Source of the DNA: an uncultured Psychrobacter sp.
GTDB taxonomy: Bacteria; Pseudomonadota; Gammaproteobacteria; Pseudomonadales; Moraxellaceae
Direction of reading: 5' to 3'
DNA: 64,000 bases
Assembly: GCA_947489525.1 (NCBI GenBank)
Contig: CANLDW010000003.1
Span: forward strand, 186,001-250,000
Position 1 is the first letter of the stretch; every line of letters starts with the position of its first letter. Below, piece after piece: positions 29,218-38,329 of the stretch. Made by a program: the position numbers and the translations under genes. The notes below the pieces were generated by a model. That model was given only the letters and a program-made list of their open reading frames with translations, had not been told where the DNA came from and made no database searches.

Positions 29218-30423
29218 ATGACCCAATCTATCCGCTCAAACCATCTGACCCGCCGAGCACTAAAGACCACTGTCATGCACGTGGCTGTGCTAGCGCTAAT
29301 GACCAGTGCTGTTGTCGGCTGTAATCGCGGTATTAAGCCTGAGGTAAATGATCCGGTAAAACTGGTACAAATTGCGCAGCCCATATCGGTACTCCAGCCT
29401 GTCTTTAGTGCGGATACAGGTAGCCAAAAAGCCAGCAAAAAGGATCCGTTAAGTCTACAAATTGGTTATGATAATAATCAAATCGTTATCGCCTCAAGAG
29501 GCGGCGATCTTACCGGTTTTGATGGTGCAGGTCAGCGTTTATGGTCAGTGAATGTTGGCGATCAGATTACAGGTGGCGTTGCGCTTGACCCTTTGAGTCA
29601 GACAGCAGTGATCAGTACACGCAATGGTCAAATTATGGCGTTTGATAGTACAACAGGAGCTAAGCGTTGGCAGCAGCAGTTATCAGCTTCGGTGCTCACG
29701 CCAGCACTTATTAGTAATAACCGCGTCGTTTTATCCGCCACTGACGGCTTTTTACACGGCTTATCTCTACAAACTGGTCAGTCCATCTGGCAGTTTGCTA
29801 CGCAAGTCCCTTCGATTAGTGTACGCGGCGCTGCAGCACCAACACTATTAGATGCTGATACCGCGCTACTTGCCACTGCTGATGGGCGTCTGCACGCTAT
29901 CAAAGTCGATGATGGACTGCCGCTGTGGTCAAGACGTGTTGGCGTCGGTACAGGTGCCAGTGAAGTTGAGCGTATGAGCGATGTCGATGGCAAGCCAGTT
30001 GTCGATAATAATCAGCTGTTTGCTATTAGCTATAGCGGTCAGCTGATCGGTATTGATCTAGAGTCACGCCAAGTTCAATACGTCAATGATTTGGCAAGTC
30101 TTAAATCTTTAGCGGTTAATAATGCTCAAGTCATTGCCACAAGCTTGGATGGCAAAGTCGTCGCTTACGATCGCAGCAATGGTGAGGTGTTGTGGGAGAG
30201 CGAAGAGCTGGCCTACCGTCACCTAACGAACCCTGTTATGATCGGTAATTATATTGCTGTGGGCGATCTGGATGGTATTGTGCATCTGTTCGATCCTAAT
30301 ACGGGCGCTATCGTTAGCCGCGTTGAGACAAAAGGCGCGCTGACTCATCTGCAAGTCCAAGGCAATTTGTTGATGACCCAGAGTACTAAAGGTCAGGCAA
30401 GCATTTGGCAACTGACGCGCTAA
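29218..30423 (+). CDS. bamB: Outer-membrane assembly lipoprotein BamB
   Basis: A 401-residue PQQ-like eight-bladed propeller lipoprotein of the BAM complex, which helps insert beta-barrel proteins into the outer membrane. The signal ends at lipobox S-A-V-V-G-C (Cys about 35). Repeating blade motifs such as G-A-G-Q-R-L-W-S, T-G-A-K-R-W-Q, T-G-Q-S-I-W-Q and N-G-E-V-L-W-E are seen along the chain. The length is normal. It sits between the YfgM-like gene and der. Confidence 0.96.
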   Translation: MTQSIRSNHLTRRALKTTVMHVAVLALMTSAVVGCNRGIKPEVNDPVKLVQIAQPISVLQPVFSADTGSQKASKKDPLSLQIGYDNNQIVIASRGGDLTGFDGAGQRLWSVNVGDQITGGVALDPLSQTAVISTRNGQIMAFDSTTGAKRWQQQLSASVLTPALISNNRVVLSATDGFLHGLSLQTGQSIWQFATQVPSISVRGAAAPTLLDADTALLATADGRLHAIKVDDGLPLWSRRVGVGTGASEVERMSDVDGKPVVDNNQLFAISYSGQLIGIDLESRQVQYVNDLASLKSLAVNNAQVIATSLDGKVVAYDRSNGEVLWESEELAYRHLTNPVMIGNYIAVGDLDGIVHLFDPNTGAIVSRVETKGALTHLQVQGNLLMTQSTKGQASIWQLTR

Positions 30424-30488
30424 GCGTTTTATAAATTAATTGTACAACTATACCCTATAGCCTGAATGGCTAAACACGAGAGTAATGC

Positions 30489-31913
30489 ATGAGTATCAAG
30501 CCTGTGGTCGCCTTAATTGGTCGTCCGAACGTCGGTAAATCCACCTTGTTTAATCAGTTTACTAAAAGCCGTCAGGCTTTAGTCGCTGATCTGTCTGGCT
30601 TGACTCGCGATCGTCAGTATGGTGATGCTGAATATAATGGTAAGTCTTTTATCGTTGTGGACACAGGTGGTATTGGTGAAGCGGACGACGGTAGCGGTAA
30701 TATTGACGATTACATGTCTGAGCAGTCGCATACTGCAATCCATGAAGCGGACATTATCGTTTTTGTGGTGGACGCTCGCGCAGGTATGATCGGCGCTGAT
30801 GCTGAGATTGGCAAATTTCTACATACTTTAGGCAAGCCCGTATACGTCGTGGCTAATAAGGTTGATGGTGTCCACGATTCTGCACCTGTTGAATTTTATG
30901 CCCTAGGTTTAGGCGAGCCCTATCCAATGGCAGCCAGTCACGGACGCGGAGTTGGCAATCTATTAGAAGCACTGACCGCTACCATGCCAGAGCAGGACAA
31001 TACTCCTGAACCTGATGGTTTAAAGCTGGCTATCATAGGTCGTCCGAATGTAGGTAAGTCCACACTCGTAAATCGTCTGCTGGGTGAAGAGCGCGTTGTC
31101 GTATTTGACATGCCAGGTACCACTCGCGACAGCATTTATATTCCTTATGAGCGCGATGGTAAAAATTACGTGCTTATTGACACAGCAGGGGTGCGCCGGC
31201 GCGGCAAAATCGACGAAAAGGTCGAGAAGTTCTCAGTGATTAAAACACTGCAAGCGATAAAGGACTCCAATGTTACTATTATTGTTATTGACGCCCAAGA
31301 AGGCATCGTCGATCAAGACTTGCATATGATCGGTTACGCTCTTGATGCAGGTCGCGCGCTCGTCGTTGCGATCAATAAATGGGACGGTCTGAGTGATGAT
31401 CAAAAAAACTTCATAAAGATTGAGATGGATCGGCGCTTTAACTTTATACCTTATGTCAAGGTACATCTTATCTCAGCCCTGCATGGCACAGGCGTTGGCA
31501 ATCTGTATCCATCCATTCGCCGCGCTTATGAATCCTCTATGTTTGAGGTATCAACCAACCGTTTGACACAAATTTTGCAAGATGCCGTCGCTGCCAACCC
31601 GCCGCCTATGGTCGCCAATCGCCGCATTAAACTGCGCTATGCTCATATTGGCGGACATAATCCACCCGTGATCGTGATCCATGGTAATCAGACAGGCTCA
31701 CTGCCAAAGAGCTATCAGCGTTACCTTGAAAATCAGTTTCGTCAGGTGTTCAAGCTTGAAGGTACGCCGCTCAACGTCGTTTTCAAACTAAACGACAACC
31801 CTTATGCGAATAAAAGCGATACCCCAGCAAAAGCTAAGGCGCAGCAGCTGCGTCAACGCGCTCGCAATAGAGCACAGAAGTTTACGACTAAAGATAAAAA
31901 GAAGCCGCGCTGA
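30489..31913 (+). CDS. der: Ribosome-assembly GTPase Der (EngA)
   Basis: A 474-residue GTPase with two tandem G domains and a C-terminal KH-like domain, needed for 50S subunit maturation. Walker [10 protein letters not shown] occurs twice (about 11-19 and 182-190), with matching D-T-G-G and D-T-A-G motifs and N-K-V-D and N-K-W-D specificity motifs. The KH-like part ends in a basic tail (K-D-K-K-K-P-R) that should bind rRNA. All motifs are intact. Confidence 0.98.
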   Translation: MSIKPVVALIGRPNVGKSTLFNQFTKSRQALVADLSGLTRDRQYGDAEYNGKSFIVVDTGGIGEADDGSGNIDDYMSEQSHTAIHEADIIVFVVDARAGMIGADAEIGKFLHTLGKPVYVVANKVDGVHDSAPVEFYALGLGEPYPMAASHGRGVGNLLEALTATMPEQDNTPEPDGLKLAIIGRPNVGKSTLVNRLLGEERVVVFDMPGTTRDSIYIPYERDGKNYVLIDTAGVRRRGKIDEKVEKFSVIKTLQAIKDSNVTIIVIDAQEGIVDQDLHMIGYALDAGRALVVAINKWDGLSDDQKNFIKIEMDRRFNFIPYVKVHLISALHGTGVGNLYPSIRRAYESSMFEVSTNRLTQILQDAVAANPPPMVANRRIKLRYAHIGGHNPPVIVIHGNQTGSLPKSYQRYLENQFRQVFKLEGTPLNVVFKLNDNPYANKSDTPAKAKAQQLRQRARNRAQKFTTKDKKKPR

Positions 31914-31987
31914 TATATCGTTATATCAGTATGAAAAAACTGCTATATTCTACGTAGTTAGCAGTATACACAGCAGCCTCAAGGCAG

Positions 31988-33883
31988 ATGAGAGGTATGA
32001 ATAACCGTCCACCGCGTAAATTTTTTACGGTCATCTGGCGTGCTATTTTACAAGCCCTATTAGTTGTGCTAATAGTGGGCTGCTTGATGTATTTTTTTTA
32101 TGGCTTTATACAATATTATCAACAGCAGCAACGTCATATCCAGCAAATAGGTGCGTTACTTGCGCACAGTGCCTCTAGTGTTAATGGAGCTAGTACTGTC
32201 GCCCGCCAAGTCGATATCTTACTAAGTACTGAACCTAGTATCAAAAGCATTGTATTTTATTCGACCACTCAGCCTATCATTGATAATGAACCCATTCAGA
32301 CAAGTAGGGATTGGCAGAACGCTTGGTTTGCATCCTCAATCAGTACGGATTATCCCGTAACGAGTGTATACGTCGATAATGATGTTATCACTGATCATGC
32401 GCAAAGTATGACAACGAATGCATCCGTATCGAAAAATCTAGTCGGTTACATTAATATTACCTTGGATATCGATACCCTGCGTACGTACTGGTTACAGCGC
32501 AATATTTGGCCGGCGCTTTCATTTTTGCTATTCATAATACTAGGGATGCTGTTTATTCGTCGTGCGATTCGTAAGCCGGCACGCGACATTGCCGCACTTA
32601 GCTCTGTTAGTACTAGCATTATCGACAAGCCCGCGCTCAAGCAGCTACCTTTGATCCAGCAGCGTTATCGGTTTGAAGAGCTACTGCCCATCAAGCAAGC
32701 TCTTATTAGTCTCTTTAACCGCTTGCAAGATGCGAACCATCGCTTTGATGCGCTTACAACCTTTGAGCAGCAGCTACGCAGTAAAGAGCGCTCTTTAAAT
32801 GTCCAGCACCACAATTTCCAGAGTATGATTACCCATGAGCTACAAACCTCGTTAAATGCTATTGTTGGCGGACTACAGCTTTTGGAGCATCAAAAAATAA
32901 GCACTGAGCAAAGAGATGCGGTCAATATAATCGATAAGGGCAGCCGTCAACTTATCGTAACGCTTGAGCAGATTATTCAGCTTAATAAAATTGAAAAAAA
33001 CCAGATCAGCCTACGTATAACTGACTTCAACCCTTTACAGCTCATAGCCGATCTACTAACAGACTACGAGCCTATTGCTAAGCAGAAGGGGTTGACGCTG
33101 AACAGTCATGTACATCACATAGACTACACCTTAAATGGCGATGGTAAAAAAATACAGCAGATGTTGTCCATATTGTTAGATAACGCTATTAAGTTTACGA
33201 TCAGTGGGCACATTACTATTACCTCACAGCTGACGCACTTTAACAGAAGCAATCGCTGGCAAATCAGTATAAAGGATACAGGTATAGGTATTGATGAGCA
33301 GTATTTAGACGAGATATTTAATCCATTCTTTCAAGTGGATTCCTCGCAGACAAGGGTTCATGAGGGCATAGGTATAGGTTTGCCTTTAGTCAAACAGTTA
33401 TCTCAGCTTATGGATGCGACAATTGAAGTGGATAGCAGGCTCAATAAAGGCAGTACATTTACGCTCACAATTACTTTGCCCGAGCGCCCTCAACGTCAGC
33501 AAAAACTGCTTAAAGACTTGGTAGTGATTTATTTTTATTATCAAGAAACCAGCTTTTTGTGTGACGAGCTCAGTCAGCTTGGCGCCACTGTTATCGGCGT
33601 CCAACAGGAGCAGGCGCTTATCGATGAGCTACAGATCGTAAGGCCTGATGTCGTGATGTTTGCTGAGGATGTATTGCCGCAAAAAGCTGAAATGCTCGCT
33701 AAACGCATCCGTGAATATGAGGGTGACAACCGCACTCTATTAATATACTGGTATCTAGAACATCAACTGGCGCAAGTAGATGATTTTGAGCACATGCTCA
33801 AAGCAGCTGGCATAGACTACTGTCACGTCTCTGTACAAGGACAAGCGCTGGCATCAGTACTCAAAAAATGGCTGTGGACATAA
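31988..33883 (+). CDS. Orphan hybrid sensor histidine kinase with degenerate receiver
   Basis: A 631-residue membrane kinase. Helices at about 16-40 and 174-190 flank a periplasmic sensor of about 130 residues. The HisKA motif M-I-T-H-E-L-Q-T-S-L-N puts the phosphorylated histidine at 283. The ATPase domain has the N box L-L-D-N-A-I-K-F (Asn399), D-T-G-I-G-I-D and G-I-G-I-G-L-P. The last 115 residues look like a receiver, but the expected phosphoacceptor segment reads V-V-M-F-A-E-D-V-L-P, so the Asp is displaced or lost. No response regulator gene is adjacent. The start is uncertain between ATG at 31988 and 31997. The signal sensed is unknown. Confidence 0.82.
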   Translation: MRGMNNRPPRKFFTVIWRAILQALLVVLIVGCLMYFFYGFIQYYQQQQRHIQQIGALLAHSASSVNGASTVARQVDILLSTEPSIKSIVFYSTTQPIIDNEPIQTSRDWQNAWFASSISTDYPVTSVYVDNDVITDHAQSMTTNASVSKNLVGYINITLDIDTLRTYWLQRNIWPALSFLLFIILGMLFIRRAIRKPARDIAALSSVSTSIIDKPALKQLPLIQQRYRFEELLPIKQALISLFNRLQDANHRFDALTTFEQQLRSKERSLNVQHHNFQSMITHELQTSLNAIVGGLQLLEHQKISTEQRDAVNIIDKGSRQLIVTLEQIIQLNKIEKNQISLRITDFNPLQLIADLLTDYEPIAKQKGLTLNSHVHHIDYTLNGDGKKIQQMLSILLDNAIKFTISGHITITSQLTHFNRSNRWQISIKDTGIGIDEQYLDEIFNPFFQVDSSQTRVHEGIGIGLPLVKQLSQLMDATIEVDSRLNKGSTFTLTITLPERPQRQQKLLKDLVVIYFYYQETSFLCDELSQLGATVIGVQQEQALIDELQIVRPDVVMFAEDVLPQKAEMLAKRIREYEGDNRTLLIYWYLEHQLAQVDDFEHMLKAAGIDYCHVSVQGQALASVLKKWLWT

Positions 33884-33913
33884 AAAAGACGTCTGATATC
33901 AGACGTCTTTTTT
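33882..33913. terminator. Bidirectional terminator between kinase and carboxypeptidase genes
   Basis: A perfect palindrome with stem aaaaaagacgtct and agacgtctttttt around gatatc lies between two convergent genes. A on one side and T on the other let it terminate both strands. It overlaps the stop codon of the kinase gene. Confidence 0.9.
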
Positions 33914-33993
33914 GACTGTAATATATATTAATAAAGAACATTTACCATTAAATAGTGCCTACCACTAAAAACTTATAACCCTACTATTTAGCA

Positions 33994-35160
33994 TCAAAAT
34001 AAGTTTTGCATCCAGCGTGTGACTCGTTGCCATAGTCTACTCATAAAGCCTGCTTGCTCAATATCCTGAGTTGCTACAACAGGTACAGAAGCAACCGCCT
34101 TGCCCTCGATGACCGCCATCATTTTACCAATCTGTTGACCTTTTTTAATGGGTGCTTCTAGGTTATCTGGGATATCGACGACAGTGGTGATTTTGTTTTT
34201 TTGCGTTTTGGTGGTCAAAATTTGTAAATTATCTGCAGTCGCCAGCTCAACCTCATCTGTCTCACCAAACCAAACAGGCACTTTACTAACAAACTGTCCA
34301 GCGGGCGCTTTAGTCACCGTAGTAAAGTGACCAAAGCCCCAGTTCAATAGCTCACGCGACTGATCAGCGCGCGCCTGCTGACTGTCAGTACCCATAATGA
34401 CAGAGATGAGACGCATGCCATCGCGATCACTTGACGCAACCAAACAGTAACCCGCCGCTTCAGTGTGTCCTGTCTTTAAACCATCAACGCTTGGATCGGT
34501 CGCAAGTAAAGCATTGCGATTGCCCTGCGTAATACCATTATAAGTAAACTCTTTTTCAGCATAGATATCGTAGTAGTCGCCGCTGTTTTTGATAATAGCG
34601 CGGGCAAGCTTTGCCAGATCCAGCGCAGAAGCCTGATGACCTTCAGCAGGCATACCTGTTGAGTTGACAAAGTTGGTATTATCCATACCTAGCTTTTGCG
34701 CCTGCTCATTCATCAAAATAGCAAATGACTCTTCGCTACCAGCAATGTGTTCAGCCATCGCTTTTGAAGCATCGTTACCCGATTGGATAATAATGCCGCG
34801 CAGCATGTCGATCACACTTGCCGTTTGGTTCACAGGCACATACATACAAGACTGACTGCTACTGCCGCGGCACCAAGCATTTTGGCTCATGAGCACCTGT
34901 TCATCTTCAGTCAGATCCCCTGATGATAAACGCTGTTCAATAATATAGCTGGTCATCATCTTGGTTAATGAAGCAGGAGGAAGGGGTTGATTGGCATTCT
35001 TTTGTGCCAAAATCTCACCTGTATTATAGTCCATCAATACATAAGCGGTATTGTCCATAGTAGGTGCTTGTATGGCTGCACCTGCTACCATAGCGCTCAT
35101 AGAGACACTTACCCCAATCACTAGCTGTACTAGCTGTTTTTTCATACGCTTTACTGTCAT
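33994..35160 (-). CDS. dacC: D-alanyl-D-alanine carboxypeptidase (PBP5/6 type)
   Basis: A 388-residue low-molecular-mass penicillin-binding protein that trims terminal D-Ala from peptidoglycan pentapeptides. A signal peptide occupies about residues 1-29. Active-site motifs are S-L-T-K (Ser64, Lys67), S-G-N (127-129) and K-T-G (229-231). A PBP5-type C-terminal beta domain (about 285-360) is followed by an amphipathic W-Q-R-V-T-R-W-M-Q-N-L-F tail that would anchor it to the inner membrane. The symbol is family-level; dacA would serve equally well. Confidence 0.94.
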   Translation of the reverse strand: MTVKRMKKQLVQLVIGVSVSMSAMVAGAAIQAPTMDNTAYVLMDYNTGEILAQKNANQPLPPASLTKMMTSYIIEQRLSSGDLTEDEQVLMSQNAWCRGSSSQSCMYVPVNQTASVIDMLRGIIIQSGNDASKAMAEHIAGSEESFAILMNEQAQKLGMDNTNFVNSTGMPAEGHQASALDLAKLARAIIKNSGDYYDIYAEKEFTYNGITQGNRNALLATDPSVDGLKTGHTEAAGYCLVASSDRDGMRLISVIMGTDSQQARADQSRELLNWGFGHFTTVTKAPAGQFVSKVPVWFGETDEVELATADNLQILTTKTQKNKITTVVDIPDNLEAPIKKGQQIGKMMAVIEGKAVASVPVVATQDIEQAGFMSRLWQRVTRWMQNLF

Positions 35161-35200
35161 AAATTGTTACACCGCGTCATAAACCGAATGCGTCCACCGT

Positions 35201-35229
35201 TTTATATTGCTCATTACTGCAACTGATAA
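35201..35229 (-). promoter_or_regulatory. Candidate sigma-70 promoter of dacC
   Basis: On the minus strand, TTATCA (35224-35229), a 17-base spacer and TATAAA (35201-35206) lie about 40 bases before the dacC start. Confidence 0.4.
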
Positions 35230-35385
35230 CTAATGCCTAAAAAGGTTTAGCTACCATAAGCTTAGGATCGCAAAGATGGGAGCAGTATCAAACAGTGGAC
35301 CTAAAATTAGAGACTTATCTTAGCAAAATGCTAAGCGATGGGGAAATAATAAATATAATAAAATCTCTAAGACAGATATCCCCAA

Positions 35386-35434
35386 AAAAAAGCTTGTAGA
35401 GTAACACTAATTTTAGTGCTGACCTACAAGTCTT
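35386..35434 (-). terminator. Rho-independent terminator of the small secreted-protein gene
   Basis: Read on the minus strand, acttgtag and ctacaagc form the outer stem and agcacta with tagtgtt an inner stem, followed by eight T. It lies about 130 bases after the stop of the gene at 35564. Confidence 0.75.
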
Positions 35435-35563
35435 ATTTTTATGCTATCAGTTTCCTGTTACAAGCAGTAAGAGCCAACACTACAATCAAGAGAACAGAAC
35501 TAGACTCAATTTTAGTATAAAAGGCTTTCGTGAGTTACTGCCATTATGAGTAACGATACCGAA

Positions 35564-35992
35564 CTACGAGTAGCTCGCGTTGGCCAAATCCTCGCACAAG
35601 GCTTTATTTTCGCGTTTAGAGAAGCCCATAGTCCAACTACGAATGCTTTGCAGAATCTGGCGATAATCTTGCTGAGTAGATAGGTACTGAATAGCCGCTT
35701 TGGGGTCTTCTAGCGTCGGCATAAGCTCATGCAACTGGACGTTATAGGATTTGTAAAAACGCTGCTTTTGATTATTGCTTAGCATAGGTGGGCAAATCTC
35801 TGAGAGCACTTGCATAACGGCAATTTCGTGTTTGGTAATGTTCATACCTGACATATCAAGCGGGATGGTCGTCGCACCGTTGTTAGCCGCACTTGTCATT
35901 TGTGACAATAAGGCTACGGAGGTAAGCAGTCCTGCACAACCGACTTTTTTGGCGATAGTAGCAGCTATAGATAATGTTGATTGGTTTTTCAT
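35564..35992 (-). CDS. Small secreted hypothetical protein
   Basis: A 142-residue protein with an N-terminal signal peptide (about 1-35; a lysine pair, then a hydrophobic stretch ending M-T-S-A-A). The mature part is helical, with conserved-looking E-I-C-P-P-M-L, A-I-Q-Y-L-S-T-Q-Q-D-Y and a final N-K-A-L-C-E-D-L-A. Its two mature cysteines (in I-C-P and L-C-E) could form a disulfide in the periplasm. It resembles small periplasmic proteins that I recall only from Moraxellaceae, but I cannot name a function. It stands alone between terminators and long gaps. The coding call is supported by the signal peptide and the matching terminator. Confidence 0.75.
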   Translation of the reverse strand: MKNQSTLSIAATIAKKVGCAGLLTSVALLSQMTSAANNGATTIPLDMSGMNITKHEIAVMQVLSEICPPMLSNNQKQRFYKSYNVQLHELMPTLEDPKAAIQYLSTQQDYRQILQSIRSWTMGFSKRENKALCEDLANASYS

Positions 35993-36467
35993 TCAGTATC
36001 ACACTCGCTTATCTTTATTTAATGGCTATATGTTAATAGGTAAAAAAACAAAAGTCACATAAAATATTGCCTCATGTGTAGATATATTGTGAGTTAAATC
36101 CGCGTCGTAGCAACATATCTGTAGTATCTGTATATAAGTTACCTAAGCTTAAAAATACAAACTTATATTGTTATGTACTGTTGCCTATCGTAACGTAGGC
36201 AACCTACAGTCCTTAAACAGTCATTAAAAAATAACCTCTAAAAAGGGCGTGAAAACACAAGCTATTTATCACTAAATAAGCGCCGACTAAGTATATAAGC
36301 AACTTTATATCAGCACAGGCTATGCAGGCCGGCAGACATCTTGTATGCTACTTGCTGTTATCTTAAAGCAGACCGAGTCACTCATTGAAAAACAAAAACT
36401 ATTATAGCGGTAATAACTAGACAAAACATATAAGTAGACGAACGGTCAAATACAGGTATAGTAAGCG
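35993..36467. other. 475-base intergenic region between divergent genes
   Basis: A+T-rich sequence between the small secreted-protein gene (leftward) and surE (rightward). It contains one perfect 8-bp inverted repeat, gttgccta/taggcaac (36180-36203), without a T tract. No ORF or RNA gene is recognisable. Promoters for both flanking genes should lie here, but no hexamer pair stands out. Confidence 0.5.
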
Positions 36468-37265
36468 ATGAGATTTTTGGTCAGTAATGACGATGGGGTA
36501 GATGCGCCAGGGTTATTAGCATTATTTGAAGCGCTATCAGCCGTAGGTGAGGTCATTGTTGTTGCACCTACTACGGAACAAAGCGGTAGTAGCTGCACGC
36601 TTAGTGTCACAAAACCGCTGCATGCGCACACACTTGCATCAGGGTTTGTCGCTGTTAATGGCTCTCCTGCGGACTGTATCCACTTAGCGCTGTACGAGCT
36701 GTACGCACATGTTAAGTTTGACTGCGTCATTACGGGTATTAACTCAGGTGCTAATATTGGCCAAGACGTCATGTACTCAGGTACATTCGGTGCAGCGGCA
36801 ACCGCATGTCTGTTTGGTATACCTGCTATAGCAACGTCTTTGCAGGGCGGTTTCAGTCACAGCGCTGAGCAGGAGCAAAGCGTAGATTATGCTAGAGCCG
36901 CCGCTGAGATCATCAAGCTTGTCACACAAACCACTGTACTTGAGGCGCTCAGAGGTTTGCCCTATCATGTATTAAACGTTAATATTCCGCAAGCACAGGC
37001 TGGCAATATCAAAGGGTACAGATTGACCCATTTAGGACATAGTCAAATTGCTCGCCCCGTTTATCATATGATTGATCCACGCGGACGTGACGCCTATTGG
37101 CTAAGCCTGCGTAAGCGCCCAATTGAGTTAAGTGAGCACCAAGATCGGCTGCCGGTATCGGGAACGGATGAGCAAGCACTGACTGCAGGATATATTAGTT
37201 TATCTCCTGTGCGTCTACATCAGTCGTCGAAACAGGCTATTGATCAGCTCGCAGCGCTTATTTAA
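36468..37265 (+). CDS. surE: 5'/3'-nucleotidase SurE
   Basis: A 265-residue SurE, a metal-dependent phosphatase acting on nucleoside monophosphates. The N-terminal S-N-D-D-G (Asn7-Asp8-Asp9) and the P-x-x-E-Q-S-G-S-S motif supply the metal and substrate site, and G-I-N-S-G-A-N-I-G-Q-D-V-x-Y-S-G-T is intact. The R-G-R-D-A-Y-W-L segment is also typical. A weak ribosome site precedes the ATG. The NlpD-like gene follows, a pairing common in proteobacteria, though there is no pcm or rpoS here. Confidence 0.96.
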   Translation: MRFLVSNDDGVDAPGLLALFEALSAVGEVIVVAPTTEQSGSSCTLSVTKPLHAHTLASGFVAVNGSPADCIHLALYELYAHVKFDCVITGINSGANIGQDVMYSGTFGAAATACLFGIPAIATSLQGGFSHSAEQEQSVDYARAAAEIIKLVTQTTVLEALRGLPYHVLNVNIPQAQAGNIKGYRLTHLGHSQIARPVYHMIDPRGRDAYWLSLRKRPIELSEHQDRLPVSGTDEQALTAGYISLSPVRLHQSSKQAIDQLAALI

Positions 37266-37345
37266 TCTATAAGCTACCGCCATATTTAGGTTGTACCTAT
37301 AGTGGCACGCGGTTTTATAGATCTATAAGCAGTGAGCAAGCTATT

Positions 37346-38266
37346 ATGTTTACGTTATTAAAAGATAGGATATCTAGGATGAAAAAAGTAATTGCTGGTC
37401 TACCATCAGCTTCCGTTATGGTGTTAAGTATCAGTGCTATAGCCACTTTTGCTGTAACGGGCTGTGCGACCAAACCCACGTATCAGACCACGACCCAAGC
37501 GGGTCCTAAAATCATTACGAATGCGCAAGGTGTGCCGAACTATTACTTGGTAAAGCGCGGCGATACGGTCAGTCAAATCGCCTCCAACTACCGTTTAAAC
37601 TATCGCCAGATCGGCGCGATGAACAACTTAGATAGCAAGTATACGATCTATACGGGTCAGTGGCTCAAACTGTGGGAAGGACAACCTGTCCCAGCACCTG
37701 CGGCTTTGAATCGCTATAACACTACCTATACTGAACCAAGGTATAACGCGCCCATTTACCGTCCACCAGTGTCCACGCCGTCGCCTTATACAGCGTCTAA
37801 TACCGTTAGTAAGCCACTACCAAACGCTGGCACCCAAAGCCCCGCCTACAATCCTAATGCTAATATTAATACGAATGTCAATACAGGAACGGCTCAAGCG
37901 CTCGGCTATGAGTACCCGAGCCGCAGTCCAGTCATTCGTAACTTTGATGCGTCATCTGGCAATATGGGTATGTGGTTTGCAGGTAAGGTCGGTGATCCAG
38001 TGCTAGCGAGTCAAGCTGGAACCGTACTGTATGCAGGTGATGGCTTGCCTGAGTATGGCAATCTGATTATGATTCGCCATAGCGATAACTACATCACCGC
38101 TTATGCGCATAACAGTCAACTGTTGGTAAAAGAGGGCGATCAAGTACAGCGCTCGCAGCAAATCGCCCGCATGGGCAACAGTGGGCAGACTAACCAAGTA
38201 GCCTTAGAGTTTCAGGTACGCCTAAACGGCAGTCCTATTGATCCGCGTACTGTGCTTGGACGCTAA
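37346..38266 (+). CDS. nlpD: NlpD-like LysM/LytM lipoprotein, probable amidase activator
   Basis: A 306-residue lipoprotein: signal with lipobox V-T-G-C (Cys about 38-40), a LysM domain (about 66-112: Y-Y-L-V-K-R-G-D-T-V-S-Q-I-A), a Pro/Asn/Thr-rich linker and a C-terminal M23/LytM domain (about 190-306). The peptidase zinc residues are degenerate. The first H-x-x-x-D site reads M-G-M-W-F-A, and the final H-x-H reads L-E-F-Q-V. It is therefore likely a non-enzymatic activator of cell-separation amidases, as E. coli NlpD is. An internal ATG at 37379 (M-K-K-V-I) gives a more usual signal-peptide length. Confidence 0.87.
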   Translation: MFTLLKDRISRMKKVIAGLPSASVMVLSISAIATFAVTGCATKPTYQTTTQAGPKIITNAQGVPNYYLVKRGDTVSQIASNYRLNYRQIGAMNNLDSKYTIYTGQWLKLWEGQPVPAPAALNRYNTTYTEPRYNAPIYRPPVSTPSPYTASNTVSKPLPNAGTQSPAYNPNANINTNVNTGTAQALGYEYPSRSPVIRNFDASSGNMGMWFAGKVGDPVLASQAGTVLYAGDGLPEYGNLIMIRHSDNYITAYAHNSQLLVKEGDQVQRSQQIARMGNSGQTNQVALEFQVRLNGSPIDPRTVLGR

Positions 38267-38329
38267 CTAAACGTTTGAGCGCTCATAAAACTTTAAGCAG
38301 CACTTTATTTATCTAAACCTGAGACTTTT

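Larger units (their letters stand above)
35161..35563. other. Intergenic region between two leftward genes
   Basis: This 403-base stretch carries the dacC promoter candidate near 35201-35229 and the terminator of the upstream secreted-protein gene near 35392. The bases between them are A+T-rich, with no coding potential or repeat that I can support. Confidence 0.6.
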
